Below are positions 1-11,791 of a stretch of DNA of 64,000 nt, in pieces. The stretch is from assembly GCF_001854405.1 (NCBI RefSeq), contig NZ_CP017718.1, positions 558,001-622,000 on the forward strand, in the 5' to 3' direction. The notes beneath the pieces were generated by a model. That model had not been told where the DNA came from, made no database searches, and saw only the letters and a program-made list of their open reading frames with translations. The position numbers and the translations under genes are program-made. Each line of letters begins with the position of its first letter. Positions within the stretch are counted from its first letter, which is position 1. The stretch comes from Hyphomonas sp. Mor2. Its GTDB lineage: Bacteria; Pseudomonadota; Alphaproteobacteria; Caulobacterales; Hyphomonadaceae.

Positions 1-232
1 CCACGAACAGGATCAGAATCGCGACCAGGAATGACAGAATGCCGAGCGCTTCTGACAGGGCCATACCGATGAACAGGTTACCGGTTTGCTGTGGAGCAGC
101 CGATGGGTTGCGCATCGCGGCGTCGAGGAATGAGCCGAAGATGTTACCCACACCAATCGCAGCACCGATCATGCCGAGAGTTGCGAGGCCAGCACCAACG
201 TACTTAAGACCGAGAGTGATATCGCCTTCCAT
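1..232 (-). CDS. atpE: ATP synthase F0 subunit c (partial, 3' end off window)
   Basis: Rotor-ring proteolipid of the F1F0 ATP synthase in the inner membrane. The visible 77 residues begin [15 protein letters not shown] and contain both transmembrane hairpin arms, the polar loop RNPSAAPQQ (about residues 41-49) and the proton-carrying carboxylate Glu61 in [12 protein letters not shown] purine-rich stretch (aaaggagat in the coding sense) lies just before the ATG. The C-terminal few residues lie beyond base 1. It is downstream of atpB on the same strand with a gap of about 110 nt, as in other alphaproteobacterial split F0 operons (atpI-atpB-atpE-atpF). Confidence 0.96.
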   Translation of the reverse strand, partial: MEGDITLGLKYVGAGLATLGMIGAAIGVGNIFGSFLDAAMRNPSAAPQQTGNLFIGMALSEALGILSFLVAILILFV

Positions 233-343
233 GAGAATCTCCTTTGGGAAGTCTTTCGTTCGATTTGCGCCCCGTGAAGCGTGTTCGAAGGGGCACGTCA
301 AGTTGAATCAGCACGGCTAAATAGCCGCAGTGAACAGGGCTCC

Positions 344-1132
344 TTAGTGCGACGGATGCAGCGCGTCGTTCAGGTAAACGCAGGTCAGGATGGCAAACAC
401 ATAGGCTTGCAGACCCGCAACGAGGAATTCGAGTGCGTTCAGCGCGATGCCCATGCCGAAGGCGAGGGGCGCGACGAGCAGGCCGATGCCGCCTGCTGTG
501 ATGCCGGTAACCACAAATCCAGCGAACAGCTTGAGCAGGATGTGGCCGGCGAGCATGTTCGCGAAGAGACGCAGGGAAAGCGTCAGGGGGCGGGCAATGA
601 ATGAGATGATCTCAATCGGGATAAGTATCGCATAGATCACGAGCTTGCCCAGGATCGGCATATCGCCGAGCGATGGGGCGAACAGTCCGAAGAATTTCAG
701 GCCATTCTTCCAGAGACCGAAAACGATCACGATGCTGATCACGAGCAGAGCCAGAAGGCCGGTCACAATGATGTGGCTGGTTGTCGTAAACGCGTAGGGC
801 ACCATCCCAATCAGGTTGGCAAACAGGATAAAGAAGAAGAGAGTGAACACGAATGGGAAGAAGCGCAGACCTTCTTCGCCGGCTGTGCCGCGGATCATGT
901 CAGCGACAAAGCCATAACCAATCTCGCCCATCGATTGCAGGCGGTTCGGAACCACTTTTCCGCGTGAGGCGGCATAACCGAAAAATGCAATGCACAACAC
1001 GACCCCAAGCAACATGAAGCCTGCAGCATTCGTGAAGGAAACATCATAGCCAAAGACCGGTGGAAGTTCGAACCATTTCTGGACCTCGAACTGCTTCATT
1101 GGGTCGGCGGCGCCGTGGAAAAAGAGAGTCAT
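344..1132 (-). CDS. atpB: ATP synthase F0 subunit a
   Basis: Stator subunit forming the proton half-channels against the c-ring. The protein has 262 residues, which is typical, with five or six hydrophobic segments. The family's essential arginine is visible as Arg188 in the motif SLRLFANMLAGH, and the last helix carries the usual LQAYVFAILTCVYLNDA ending. It starts at an ATG 8 nt beyond the atpI stop, so it is translated with atpI, and atpE follows. Confidence 0.97.
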   Translation of the reverse strand: MTLFFHGAADPMKQFEVQKWFELPPVFGYDVSFTNAAGFMLLGVVLCIAFFGYAASRGKVVPNRLQSMGEIGYGFVADMIRGTAGEEGLRFFPFVFTLFFFILFANLIGMVPYAFTTTSHIIVTGLLALLVISIVIVFGLWKNGLKFFGLFAPSLGDMPILGKLVIYAILIPIEIISFIARPLTLSLRLFANMLAGHILLKLFAGFVVTGITAGGIGLLVAPLAFGMGIALNALEFLVAGLQAYVFAILTCVYLNDALHPSH

Positions 1133-1140
1133 AATCGCGT

Positions 1141-1488
1141 CTATTCTTCAGGGTTAGAGCCCGTTTTGTCGGGGCTCATGGCCGGATTAGTTGCATCCGT
1201 CAACTCCTTGTAGGCGCGAATAACACCCATGATTCCAGCTGCCAGTCCGAAACACATCATGATGAGAAGGCCCCAGGGCTGAGTTCCGAATGCTGCATCG
1301 ATCCAATAACCGATCATAATCCCAACAAATACGGCCATTCCGAACTCTGCGCCGTAGCGCAAAGCGAGCGATCCGGCTGATGCGCCAGCCGATGCTTCTT
1401 CCTGGGATTTCTTCTTCTCTGGCTTCTCCTGCGCGCTTTTGGCGCGGGCAATACGTTCGGCCAGATCGTCGTTTTTGTCGCTATTCAT
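1141..1488 (-). CDS. atpI: ATP synthase protein I (AtpI/AtpZ-like)
   Basis: Small membrane protein of 115 residues thought to help c-ring assembly or Mg/Ca handling in F0 operons. The first 35 residues are charged and Lys/Glu-rich (ERIARAKSAQEKPEKKKSQEE). Two hydrophobic hairpin segments follow (about 50-70 and 75-95) with the conserved GIMIGYWIDAAFGTQPWG motif of the AtpZ/AtpI family. It is the first gene of the F0 cluster seen here, 18 nt downstream of smc. The function is assigned from family and position; the sequence itself is poorly conserved. Confidence 0.9.
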   Translation of the reverse strand: MNSDKNDDLAERIARAKSAQEKPEKKKSQEEASAGASAGSLALRYGAEFGMAVFVGIMIGYWIDAAFGTQPWGLLIMMCFGLAAGIMGVIRAYKELTDATNPAMSPDKTGSNPEE

Positions 1489-1506
1489 GCCGAGTCGCTA
1501 CCGCGT

Positions 1507-4968
<3,462 letters not shown>

Positions 4969-4985
4969 GCAGCCCCCATTCTCCT

Positions 4986-5666
4986 TTATTCGCCCGTGCT
5001 CTCTGCGAGCGCGGCATCAAGTTCGGCCGAGAACGCTGTTACCGAGATCCGTGCATTGGAATCCATTTGTTCGCCGTTCAGGAAGAAAGTCGGTGTTGAA
5101 TCGACCCCTTTGCCGCGCGCCGCAGCGATCGAAGCGCGAATCGCGTCGAGATTTTCCGGGCTGTCCAGGCATGCCTGAAAGGCTTCGTCGCCTTCGATGC
5201 CGTGATTGGCGCCAACCTGTTTTAGCGCCTCAACGACAGGCCCGCCCTGCCGTGCCAGCGTCATGATCGCGTCCTGGCGGACAAACAGTTCGTCCAGGAG
5301 GTCATAATAGGCCTCACCTTCTGTGCAGCGTGCCAAGGCAAATCCTGCAACGGTGACATTGGCGGGGGCGGTCGGGAATTCCCGGAACACCCATTTGACC
5401 TTGCCGGTGTCGATATAATCGGCCTTGATCGATGGCAGAATGCGCGTGTGAAACACGAGGCAGGCCGGGCACGTCCAGCTGGCATATTCGACCAGCGTGA
5501 CAGGTGCATTTTCATCGCCGAAGACGATGTCCTGCAAGACGACTTTTGTGGTTTCGTCACCGCCTGTACTCGAGGTTGATTCGGTTGAGTCCGATGCAGA
5601 ACCACAGGCGGCAAGCGCCAGGGCTGCAACGGCCATTACAGTGCCGCGACGGGTGAAACGAAGCAT
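4986..5666 (-). CDS. DsbA-like thioredoxin-fold lipoprotein (copy 1)
   Basis: Periplasmic disulfide oxidoreductase of the DsbA/Com1 type. An arginine-rich start (MLRFTRRG) is followed by a hydrophobic stretch ending in the lipobox LAAC, predicting a lipid-anchored protein. The thioredoxin fold carries CPAC within YASWTCPACLVFH and the cis-Pro region DSTPTFFLNGE. I chose the ATG at 5666 over that at 5672 because AAAGG then has a spacing of 8 and the start matches the paralogue upstream. It has a close tandem paralogue at 5744-6427 and lies between that gene and smc. Partner DsbB-type enzymes are not in the window. Confidence 0.93.
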   Translation of the reverse strand: MLRFTRRGTVMAVAALALAACGSASDSTESTSSTGGDETTKVVLQDIVFGDENAPVTLVEYASWTCPACLVFHTRILPSIKADYIDTGKVKWVFREFPTAPANVTVAGFALARCTEGEAYYDLLDELFVRQDAIMTLARQGGPVVEALKQVGANHGIEGDEAFQACLDSPENLDAIRASIAAARGKGVDSTPTFFLNGEQMDSNARISVTAFSAELDAALAESTGE

Positions 5667-5743
5667 GCTCATAACCTTTCCTTAACAGTCTGAGTCGGAT
5701 TGGTTTCCAAGAAGTTAATGCTATTGCGAGGGCGAAACGATGT

Positions 5744-6427
5744 TCATTCCGCGGTCGTGTCGGATGTCGCGGCGTCTCCAAGGCGCGCATCGAGGACAGC
5801 ACGCATGCCGTCGGCGCTGCGCCAATCATATCCTCGCAACCGCTCACCATTGACGAAGACGGTCGGGGTCGAGTTTACGCCCTGACTGTCTCCTTTCAGG
5901 ATCGAATCGCCAATCGCAGAGATCACGTCCTGATTTGCAAGACAGGCATCGAATGCGTCCCCTTCAATGCCGTGGCCGGACGCGAGATTGCGCAGGGCGC
6001 CTTCAATATCTCCGCCGGTCTGGGCGAGGTTTATGATATTGTTCTGAGCCGCGAACAGATCATCAATCGCGTCATAGTAGCGATCAGTCCCGGCGCATCG
6101 CGCCAGCGCGAAACCCGCGACCGCGACATTGCGAGGCGCCGTTGGAAATTCCCGGAAGACCAGCCGTACCTTGCCCGTTTCGATATAATCGCTCTTCAGC
6201 ATTGGGATGACATCATTGTGGAATTGCAGGCAGGCCGGGCAGGTCCAGCTGGCATATTCAACGACGGTGATGGGGGCATTCGCTTCCCCGAGCGTTATGT
6301 CCGTCAGGGCGAGTTCATCTGATCCAGACCCGCCGGTCTGAGCGTTTCCGGAATCGGCTGCGCCGCAGGCGGAAATCGCTAAAGCGGAAATTGCGGCAAG
6401 AGCAACGCGGCGGGTCAATCGGAGCAT
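5744..6427 (-). CDS. DsbA-like thioredoxin-fold lipoprotein (copy 2)
   Basis: Paralogue of the adjacent 4986-5666 gene; both share the blocks APITVVEYASWTCPAC, ETGKVRLVFREFPTAPRNV and GFALARC. The redox motif is CPAC. The signal ends in the lipobox ISAC, so it is probably an outer- or inner-membrane lipoprotein facing the periplasm. The start at 6427 (MLRLTRR) is favoured over 6442 because AAAGG lies 7 nt upstream and because it aligns with the paralogue. It begins 20 nt after the dciA stop. The tandem pair looks like a local duplication. Confidence 0.93.
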   Translation of the reverse strand: MLRLTRRVALAAISALAISACGAADSGNAQTGGSGSDELALTDITLGEANAPITVVEYASWTCPACLQFHNDVIPMLKSDYIETGKVRLVFREFPTAPRNVAVAGFALARCAGTDRYYDAIDDLFAAQNNIINLAQTGGDIEGALRNLASGHGIEGDAFDACLANQDVISAIGDSILKGDSQGVNSTPTVFVNGERLRGYDWRSADGMRAVLDARLGDAATSDTTAE

Positions 6428-6447
6428 GTGGGGACCTTTCATGCGAT

Positions 6448-7026
6448 TTAGAACGGAAGTGAGGAGGGGGGCTCATCTGGCGTATCTGTTTCGGGTTCAG
6501 CCGTTAGCACGGCTTCTCCCAATGCCACTAGAGCGTCGCGCAGTTTTTCATCCTCAATTGTCTGTGCGCTGGTTATCAAAGCGTCTCTTTGTTCTGGCGT
6601 CAGTGGTGCGGAGCCTGCTTTTTTCGATTGCCGAGCCGCCGCACCAAAATGGCCTTGCAGGATCTTGATTGCCGTAATGTCCCCACCTGCGGCCATCGAG
6701 ACCCGTTGCCGGATCATTTCGCTCTGATGTTGCACCAATCCTGCGGCAGCCGGAATGACGGTCAGCGTCAAGCGTCGCCCACCCTTGGCCGGGGTCAGCT
6801 TTTCCGGTCGGCAGAGCCTGGCGAGTTGTTCGCCGACAATTTCCGGCCATTGCACTTTCAGGCGACTGAGCGTGGCGCCTGATGTCGGCAAGGCTTTCCG
6901 GGTCAGGCGCATAGCGGCTTTGCCAATTGTGCCAGGCCCTGGATGCACCGGCTTGGCCTTGGCATAGCGCAACTTGACGCGGGCCCGCGCTTCCTCCAGC
7001 GGATCGAGACTTGATCGTTTCACCAT
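6448..7026 (-). CDS. dciA: DciA-like DUF721 protein
   Basis: DUF721 protein of about 192 residues. DciA-family members load or interact with replicative helicase DnaB in bacteria lacking DnaC. Visible signatures are the basic N-terminus (MVKRSSLDPLEEARARVKLRYAKAK), the core GATLSRLKVQWPEIVGEQLARLCRPEKL, and GGRRLTLTVIPAAAGLVQHQSEMI, which matches the KH-like DUF721 core. An ATG at 7026 has AAGGTGA about 6 nt upstream. Earlier in-frame ATGs at 7047 and 7053 are possible and would overlap the divergent mutY start. It heads the dciA-dsbA-dsbA-smc run. Confidence 0.88.
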   Translation of the reverse strand: MVKRSSLDPLEEARARVKLRYAKAKPVHPGPGTIGKAAMRLTRKALPTSGATLSRLKVQWPEIVGEQLARLCRPEKLTPAKGGRRLTLTVIPAAAGLVQHQSEMIRQRVSMAAGGDITAIKILQGHFGAAARQSKKAGSAPLTPEQRDALITSAQTIEDEKLRDALVALGEAVLTAEPETDTPDEPPSSLPF

Positions 7027-7045
7027 TCGCGTCACCTTGCCCGCC

Positions 7046-8083
7046 ATGAACATGGATGAAAAGTTACACTTTGCAGACCTTTCGGATCGTCTGCTTGACT
7101 GGTATGCCCGCGCCGCGCGGGAATTGCCATGGCGAATTGGTCCGGCGGATCGAGCGCGAGGCGTGAAGCCAGATCCCTATCGCGTTTGGTTGGCTGAAAT
7201 CATGTTGCAACAAACCACCGTGCCGCACGCGACGCGATATTATCTCGCCTTCACAGAGCGCTGGCCAACGATCGATGATCTGGCGGCTGCGAAGGATGAG
7301 GACGTGATGGCGGCCTGGGCGGGGCTCGGCTATTATGCCCGCGCGCGCAACCTGCTGAAATGCGCCCGAGAAGTGCAGGTGCGAGGCGGCTGGCCAGATA
7401 CGGTCAAAGGCTTGCTCGAATTGCCGGGCGTGGGGCCTTACACAGCAGGCGCCATCGCGGCATTGGCCTTTGGGCGACGCGCCGCAGCTGTCGATGGCAA
7501 TGTTGACCGCGTGTTCGCGAGATTGATGGCGCTGGATGGGGAGTGGAAAGCCGAGAAAGTCCGGCTGAAGCGCGTGGTGGAAGGGCTTGTGCCTGAGGAT
7601 CGACCCGCGGAGTTTGCAGAAGCCCTGATGGATCTTGGTGCAACGATCTGCACGCCGAAATCGCCAAATTGCCTGCTTTGTCCTGTTGCCGAAACTTGCG
7701 CAGGACGTGCTGAAGGTGCGCCGGAACGTTACCCAGTGAAGCCGAAACGGTCGCCTAAGCCTACTCGAAAGGGGCATCTTTACGTCCTGTTTGGGGCCGA
7801 AGGAACTGTGCTGACGGAACGACGCCCAGACAAGGGGTTGCTTGGCGGAATGATGGGGTTGCCGACATCAGACTGGTCGACGGATCCCGGCGTGCCGGAA
7901 TTCCCCTCAGAGGCGAATTGGGAAGAGGTGGGCGAGGTGCGCCACGTGTTCACGCATTTTGCCCTGACCTTGAAGGTCTGGCGCGCCGAAGAGGGCGGTC
8001 GCCAGTTCGAGACGAACCGGTCGCATGCGGCGGACGGATTGCCCAGCGTGTTCGCGAAGGGTTTGAAGCTGGCCGCGGTGTAG
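7046..8083 (+). CDS. mutY: A/G-specific adenine glycosylase MutY
   Basis: Base-excision repair glycosylase removing adenine mispaired with 8-oxoG. The 345-residue protein has the catalytic-Glu motif WLAEIMLQQTTV, the helix-hairpin-helix LPGVGPYTAGAIAALAFG, the catalytic Asp in AAVDGNVDRVFARL, and the [4Fe-4S] ligands C-x6-C-x2-C-x5-C in CTPKSPNCLLCPVAETC. A NUDIX-like 8-oxoG recognition domain follows (GHLYVLFGAEGTVLTERRP to HVFTHFALTLKVW). The upstream in-frame extension to 6974 lies on dciA and was excluded; the ATG at 7046 is used. No strong Shine-Dalgarno is visible. Confidence 0.96.
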   Translation: MNMDEKLHFADLSDRLLDWYARAARELPWRIGPADRARGVKPDPYRVWLAEIMLQQTTVPHATRYYLAFTERWPTIDDLAAAKDEDVMAAWAGLGYYARARNLLKCAREVQVRGGWPDTVKGLLELPGVGPYTAGAIAALAFGRRAAAVDGNVDRVFARLMALDGEWKAEKVRLKRVVEGLVPEDRPAEFAEALMDLGATICTPKSPNCLLCPVAETCAGRAEGAPERYPVKPKRSPKPTRKGHLYVLFGAEGTVLTERRPDKGLLGGMMGLPTSDWSTDPGVPEFPSEANWEEVGEVRHVFTHFALTLKVWRAEEGGRQFETNRSHAADGLPSVFAKGLKLAAV

Positions 8084-8150
8084 TGCTTGCAATACAACCC
8101 CTTGTCGCTACACAATATTGTCGTGAGTGGCGGTGGTAAGTGGGGGCGAC

Positions 8151-9587
8151 GTGACAGACTATATCCAGCCTGAGGAAGAAGACTCCGTTCCCGCCGCAAA
8201 CGAGGTGCATCATCCGCCATCGATCGATGAATCGCTGGCGGCGGCCGAACATCAGAGCACCGTCGATCGCTATCTCGGAAAATCCTGTTTCGTGATCATG
8301 CCATTTGGCAAGAAGATCCATCCTTTCACGAATGAAGAGATCGACTTTGACGAAATCTATGAGCGACTGATTGAACCAGTCCTGAAAGGCATTTTTGAGG
8401 AAGATCGGTACAAGCGCGCAGACAGTGCGACAGATTCAGGGCTCATCCATTCGGAAATGATCGAAGATATCATTTCCTCTGATGTCGCGATTGTGGATAT
8501 TACCAGCGGCAATCCGAATGTGCTCTACGAGCTTGGGGTGCGCCACGCGGCGAAACGTTCAGGGACGGTCGTTATCAAACGCGCCGGTGATCAGATTCCA
8601 TTCAATATTGGTGGCATTCGAGCATTTGAATATCCGACCGATTTGAATTCGACCGAGTTCGATGAATTCGTGCGAATGCTGACCTTGAGCGTCAGGTCCG
8701 GGCTCGATGGAGGGCACGTGGACAGCCTCGTGCACGGTCTTCATCGCGGCTTGAACGTAACCCGCAGGCCTCGGGTGATCGCGCGGCGCGAAACGTTTGT
8801 GTATCGCTGGAAAGAAGATTTCGAATGCGAGCCGGCGCGTGAATTCTGTATCGTGACGGGAGATATCGGCGACATTAGCGACGTTGACGCCTGGGTGAAT
8901 CCCGAAAATACGGCGATGCAGATGGGTCGATTCTACGATAACTCGGTCTCTGCGACGATCCGCTATTATGGCGCGAAGCGAGATCCGAAAGGATTCGTCA
9001 AGGAAGACTTTATCGCAAATGCCCTGAAACGGGCGATGGCCAATCATGCTGTGGTGCAGCCTGGAACCGTTTTGGTGACAAGATCTGGCGCATTGCTGCA
9101 GACCAATGGCGTGAAACGGATTCTGCATGTGGCGGCGCAATATGGAGAGCCATCCAAAGGCTACATGACGGTTCGGAATGCCAGCGGTTGCGTTTCAAAT
9201 TGCCTCCGCACGTTGGATTCTCTCAATCAGCGACGTATCGATCGGGTCAAGGACTCAGTAGAGTTTGACAGCGTCATGATTCCATTATTCGGCATTAGAA
9301 ATCCGGATAAAATTCCGGAACAGGTCGCGCGCGAGCTCGTTGAAGCAGCTGTGCTCCACTTTGAAAAACACCCTTCAAGCTTGATCGATCGCGTGTATTT
9401 TTCCGCCTATACGGACGTGGATAAGTCGCTCTGCGAACAGGCCTTCAAGTCACAGGGGCTGCAACGGTTTGCGATTGAACCACAGCGGCGGACCCGCGAC
9501 AGGCGTCGCAAGCGGCGAATGCATGAATTTTTGAAGAAGGCGGCAAAAGCCGGGGTGCTTCCACCCAAGCAAGGAGACGCTGAATAG
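8151..9587 (+). CDS. TIR-like/deoxyribosyltransferase-fold and macro-domain fusion protein
   Basis: Two-domain protein of about 478 residues. The N-terminal domain has the signature CFVIMPFG (about 46-53), then FDEIYERLIEPVL and SDVAIVDITSGNPNVLYELGVRHA with the conserved Glu at about 127. This is the pattern of TIR-like/nucleoside 2-deoxyribosyltransferase-fold proteins acting on NAD or nucleotides. From about 234 to 428 a macro domain is suggested by IVTGDIGDISDVDAWVNPENTAMQMG, ILHVAAQYGEP and SVMIPLFGI, the expected ADP-ribose pocket. A basic tail (RRTRDRRRKRR) follows. GTG at 8151 is preferred (GGGGG upstream); GTG at 8127 is possible. It sits in an accessory insert between mutY and ccrM. 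The role is unknown; anti-phage or ADP-ribose signalling is inference. Confidence 0.72.
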   Translation: MTDYIQPEEEDSVPAANEVHHPPSIDESLAAAEHQSTVDRYLGKSCFVIMPFGKKIHPFTNEEIDFDEIYERLIEPVLKGIFEEDRYKRADSATDSGLIHSEMIEDIISSDVAIVDITSGNPNVLYELGVRHAAKRSGTVVIKRAGDQIPFNIGGIRAFEYPTDLNSTEFDEFVRMLTLSVRSGLDGGHVDSLVHGLHRGLNVTRRPRVIARRETFVYRWKEDFECEPAREFCIVTGDIGDISDVDAWVNPENTAMQMGRFYDNSVSATIRYYGAKRDPKGFVKEDFIANALKRAMANHAVVQPGTVLVTRSGALLQTNGVKRILHVAAQYGEPSKGYMTVRNASGCVSNCLRTLDSLNQRRIDRVKDSVEFDSVMIPLFGIRNPDKIPEQVARELVEAAVLHFEKHPSSLIDRVYFSAYTDVDKSLCEQAFKSQGLQRFAIEPQRRTRDRRRKRRMHEFLKKAAKAGVLPPKQGDAE

Positions 9588-9601
9588 CGTTTGTCGCGGA
9601 T

Positions 9602-10477
9602 CTAAATCCCGCTCTGCACCGTGCGCATGAGGCGTTTGAAATCACCGTTTCGGGTCTGATGCTGGAGCTCTCCGATCAGACGCTCTTTGGTGTCACTGGG
9701 CAGCGTGTTCATGGTCGACAGCACGTCAGAGGCGAGGCTGCACATGTTCATCGTCATGACGGCGCGGCGTTGTTCCGCCTCTGATTTGCCTTGCATGCGC
9801 ATCAGTTGCGCGACTTGCGGGCGATTCATCAGCTTCATCATCACCCCTTGCAGGGCGACCTGATCGCTCGGACCCAGGCGCGCATACTTTTTCGGCGCGT
9901 CGCGTCCGTCTTCAATGGCTTCCAGGACAACCTGATTGAAGCGCATCACCCAATGATAACCCTGTGTGTCATATTCAAAGAAGGCGGACATCTCGTTGGC
10001 GATGTCGTCAGGATCCATGTGTTCGAAACGTTGATAGTGCGCGACGCGGCAGAATTTAGGGGCCTGGCTGGACAGATTGGTGAGCCCGTTCTGGCTCATT
10101 CGCAGCATCTGATCGAAATATTTCACATCGGCGCGGAGGAGGTGGGACAGGTCTTTCTCGACGTCATCGCCATAGCTCTCCAGAACCAGCGCGGCGAGGG
10201 CATTTTCATCGGCGCCATTGGCGATCGCATCGGCGGCGTCTCGTTGAAGACGTTTCGCTACGCGCGGCTTAACGCGTTCCAAGGTGGCGAGATATTTGTG
10301 AGTCGCGGCGTCATCAAGCGTGGTCGATAGCGGCGTCTCGCTCAGCTGGGGTATGGCTTTTTTTGCGGTCGAACCGCTCGGCCACATCAGGATGCCGAAG
10401 AACAGGATAACGGCCAGTCCTGCGACCAGGACGGCAAATAAGTTGCCGGACGATTGCCCTGTTCCGATCCGCGCCAT
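9602..10477 (-). CDS. Hypothetical membrane-anchored protein
   Basis: Unrecognised 291-residue protein. One N-terminal transmembrane anchor (GNLFAVLVAGLAVILFFGILMW, about 10-31) is followed by a helical, charged extra-membrane domain with Met-rich segments (VMMKLMNRPQVAQLMRM) and only two cysteines. The ATG at 10477 has GGGAGA 6 nt upstream. The much longer open frame up to 10837 runs back over the divergent promoter and the radical SAM start and is not needed. It converges with the TIR-like/macro gene, whose stop is 14 nt away. No family could be named. Confidence 0.7.
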   Translation of the reverse strand: MARIGTGQSSGNLFAVLVAGLAVILFFGILMWPSGSTAKKAIPQLSETPLSTTLDDAATHKYLATLERVKPRVAKRLQRDAADAIANGADENALAALVLESYGDDVEKDLSHLLRADVKYFDQMLRMSQNGLTNLSSQAPKFCRVAHYQRFEHMDPDDIANEMSAFFEYDTQGYHWVMRFNQVVLEAIEDGRDAPKKYARLGPSDQVALQGVMMKLMNRPQVAQLMRMQGKSEAEQRRAVMTMNMCSLASDVLSTMNTLPSDTKERLIGELQHQTRNGDFKRLMRTVQSGI

Positions 10478-10616
10478 GTGCATTCTCCCGATGAGCGAGC
10501 CTCGAGAGTGGCACAATTTGTTTGAGATGGGGTTAGCGTGGCGACTTGAATTGTCCTCTTTGCGCCTCGGTATTTTCCCTTTTTGATACGCGGAAACCTG
10601 TGGAATGGGCTCAAAA

Positions 10617-10631
10617 GTTCTTGTTTTGTTC
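10617..10631 (+). promoter_or_regulatory. LexA (SOS) box upstream of the radical SAM gene
   Basis: GTTCTTGTTTTGTTC is an exact GTTC-N7-GTTC direct repeat, the alphaproteobacterial LexA operator, with the typical T-rich spacer. It lies 25 nt upstream of the ATG at 10657 in the divergent intergenic region. A chance match to eight fixed bases is expected roughly twice per 64 kb on both strands, so the intergenic position and the T-rich spacer are what make it credible. Confidence 0.62.
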
Positions 10632-10656
10632 CAGTTTCTGTGCTTCTGATTCCAAA

Positions 10657-11790
10657 ATGCGAAAAGGACAAAAACTGGCCAAGCCCGGACGCGTGGACCG
10701 GACCAGCGTAGACGCCGTCCGAGAGCGATTTCATCATCGCGGAAGAGGGGCGATTTCGAACCAGACCGGGCGTTTCGAGCGGGAAACACGCGAAGCGCTG
10801 GATGACGGTTGGGGGACCGTCGAGCAAGAGGCACCAAGGCTCAAGACGACACTGACGCGTGAAACGCCGCGGACAATCATAACCTTCAACAAATCGCCGG
10901 ATTTTCACTTCGACCGTTCGATCAATCCGTATCGCGGCTGCGAGCATGGGTGTGTGTACTGTTTTGCGCGGCCGACCCACGCCTATCACGGACTGTCAGC
11001 GGGGCTCGATTTCGAAAGCAAGCTGTTCTTCAAGCCGGACGGACCGGACTTGTTACTCAAGGAATTGTCTCGACCAGGCTATGTCCCGCGACCGATCGCG
11101 CTCGGCGTCAATACCGATGCCTATCAACCGGTGGAGCGGGAGCAGAAGCTCACGCGTCGCTTCCTGCAAATCCTGAGCGATCACAATCATCCGGTCTCGC
11201 TGCTGACCAAATCTGCTCTGATTGAGCGAGACATCGATCTGATCGCGCCGATGGCCGAAAAGAAATTGTGTCGGGTTGGAGTGTCGGTCACGACTCTGGA
11301 TTCGAAACTTGCGCGCACAATGGAGCCGCGCGCCGCAACGCCGCGCAAGCGCTTCCAGGCAGTGCGAGCCATGAGCGAAGCGGGCATTCCGGTCACGGTG
11401 ATGGCGGCGCCGATTATCCCGGCCTTGAACGAGCCTGAGCTGGAATCATTGCTAGAGACGGCCAAGGCACACGGTGCGATTGGGGCCGGTTATGTGCTGC
11501 TGCGTTTGCCCCACGAATTGAAGGATATTTTCCATGAATGGTTGGCGCAGCATTACCCCGGTCGCGCGGCACGGGTGATTAACACGCTGCGTGAAATGCG
11601 CGGGGGCAGGGACTATGATGCTGACTGGTTCTCGCGCGGCGTCGGTCGCGGCGTGGTTGCGGGTCTGATCAAGCAGAGATTTGTGAAAGCCATCGGACGC
11701 CTGGACTTACAGCCGACCCGCACTGAGTTGCGCACAGATCTCTTCCAGCCGCCAATCCTCAAAGGGGGGCAGTATAGACTGAAGCTTTGA
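10657..11790 (+). CDS. PA0069-family radical SAM protein
   Basis: Radical SAM protein of 377 residues. The [4Fe-4S]/SAM motif is CEHGCVYCFARP (C-x3-C-x2-C), preceded by FDRSINPYRGC, which together identify the PA0069/Rv2578c family distantly related to spore photoproduct lyase. Other visible blocks are GVNTDAYQPVER and VSLLTKSALIERDIDL. The start is the ATG at 10657 (MRKGQKLAKPGRVDR); the upstream open frame covers the LexA box and is not coding. The catalysed reaction is not established for the family. SOS control inferred from the promoter would fit a DNA-damage role. Confidence 0.9.
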   Translation: MRKGQKLAKPGRVDRTSVDAVRERFHHRGRGAISNQTGRFERETREALDDGWGTVEQEAPRLKTTLTRETPRTIITFNKSPDFHFDRSINPYRGCEHGCVYCFARPTHAYHGLSAGLDFESKLFFKPDGPDLLLKELSRPGYVPRPIALGVNTDAYQPVEREQKLTRRFLQILSDHNHPVSLLTKSALIERDIDLIAPMAEKKLCRVGVSVTTLDSKLARTMEPRAATPRKRFQAVRAMSEAGIPVTVMAAPIIPALNEPELESLLETAKAHGAIGAGYVLLRLPHELKDIFHEWLAQHYPGRAARVINTLREMRGGRDYDADWFSRGVGRGVVAGLIKQRFVKAIGRLDLQPTRTELRTDLFQPPILKGGQYRLKL

Positions 11791-11791
11791 T

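Noticed and set aside
10478-10837. N-terminal extension of the 9602 gene up to 10837
   Set aside because: It would run over the divergent LexA box and the radical SAM start; the ATG at 10477 has a good ribosome site and begins the protein with its membrane anchor.
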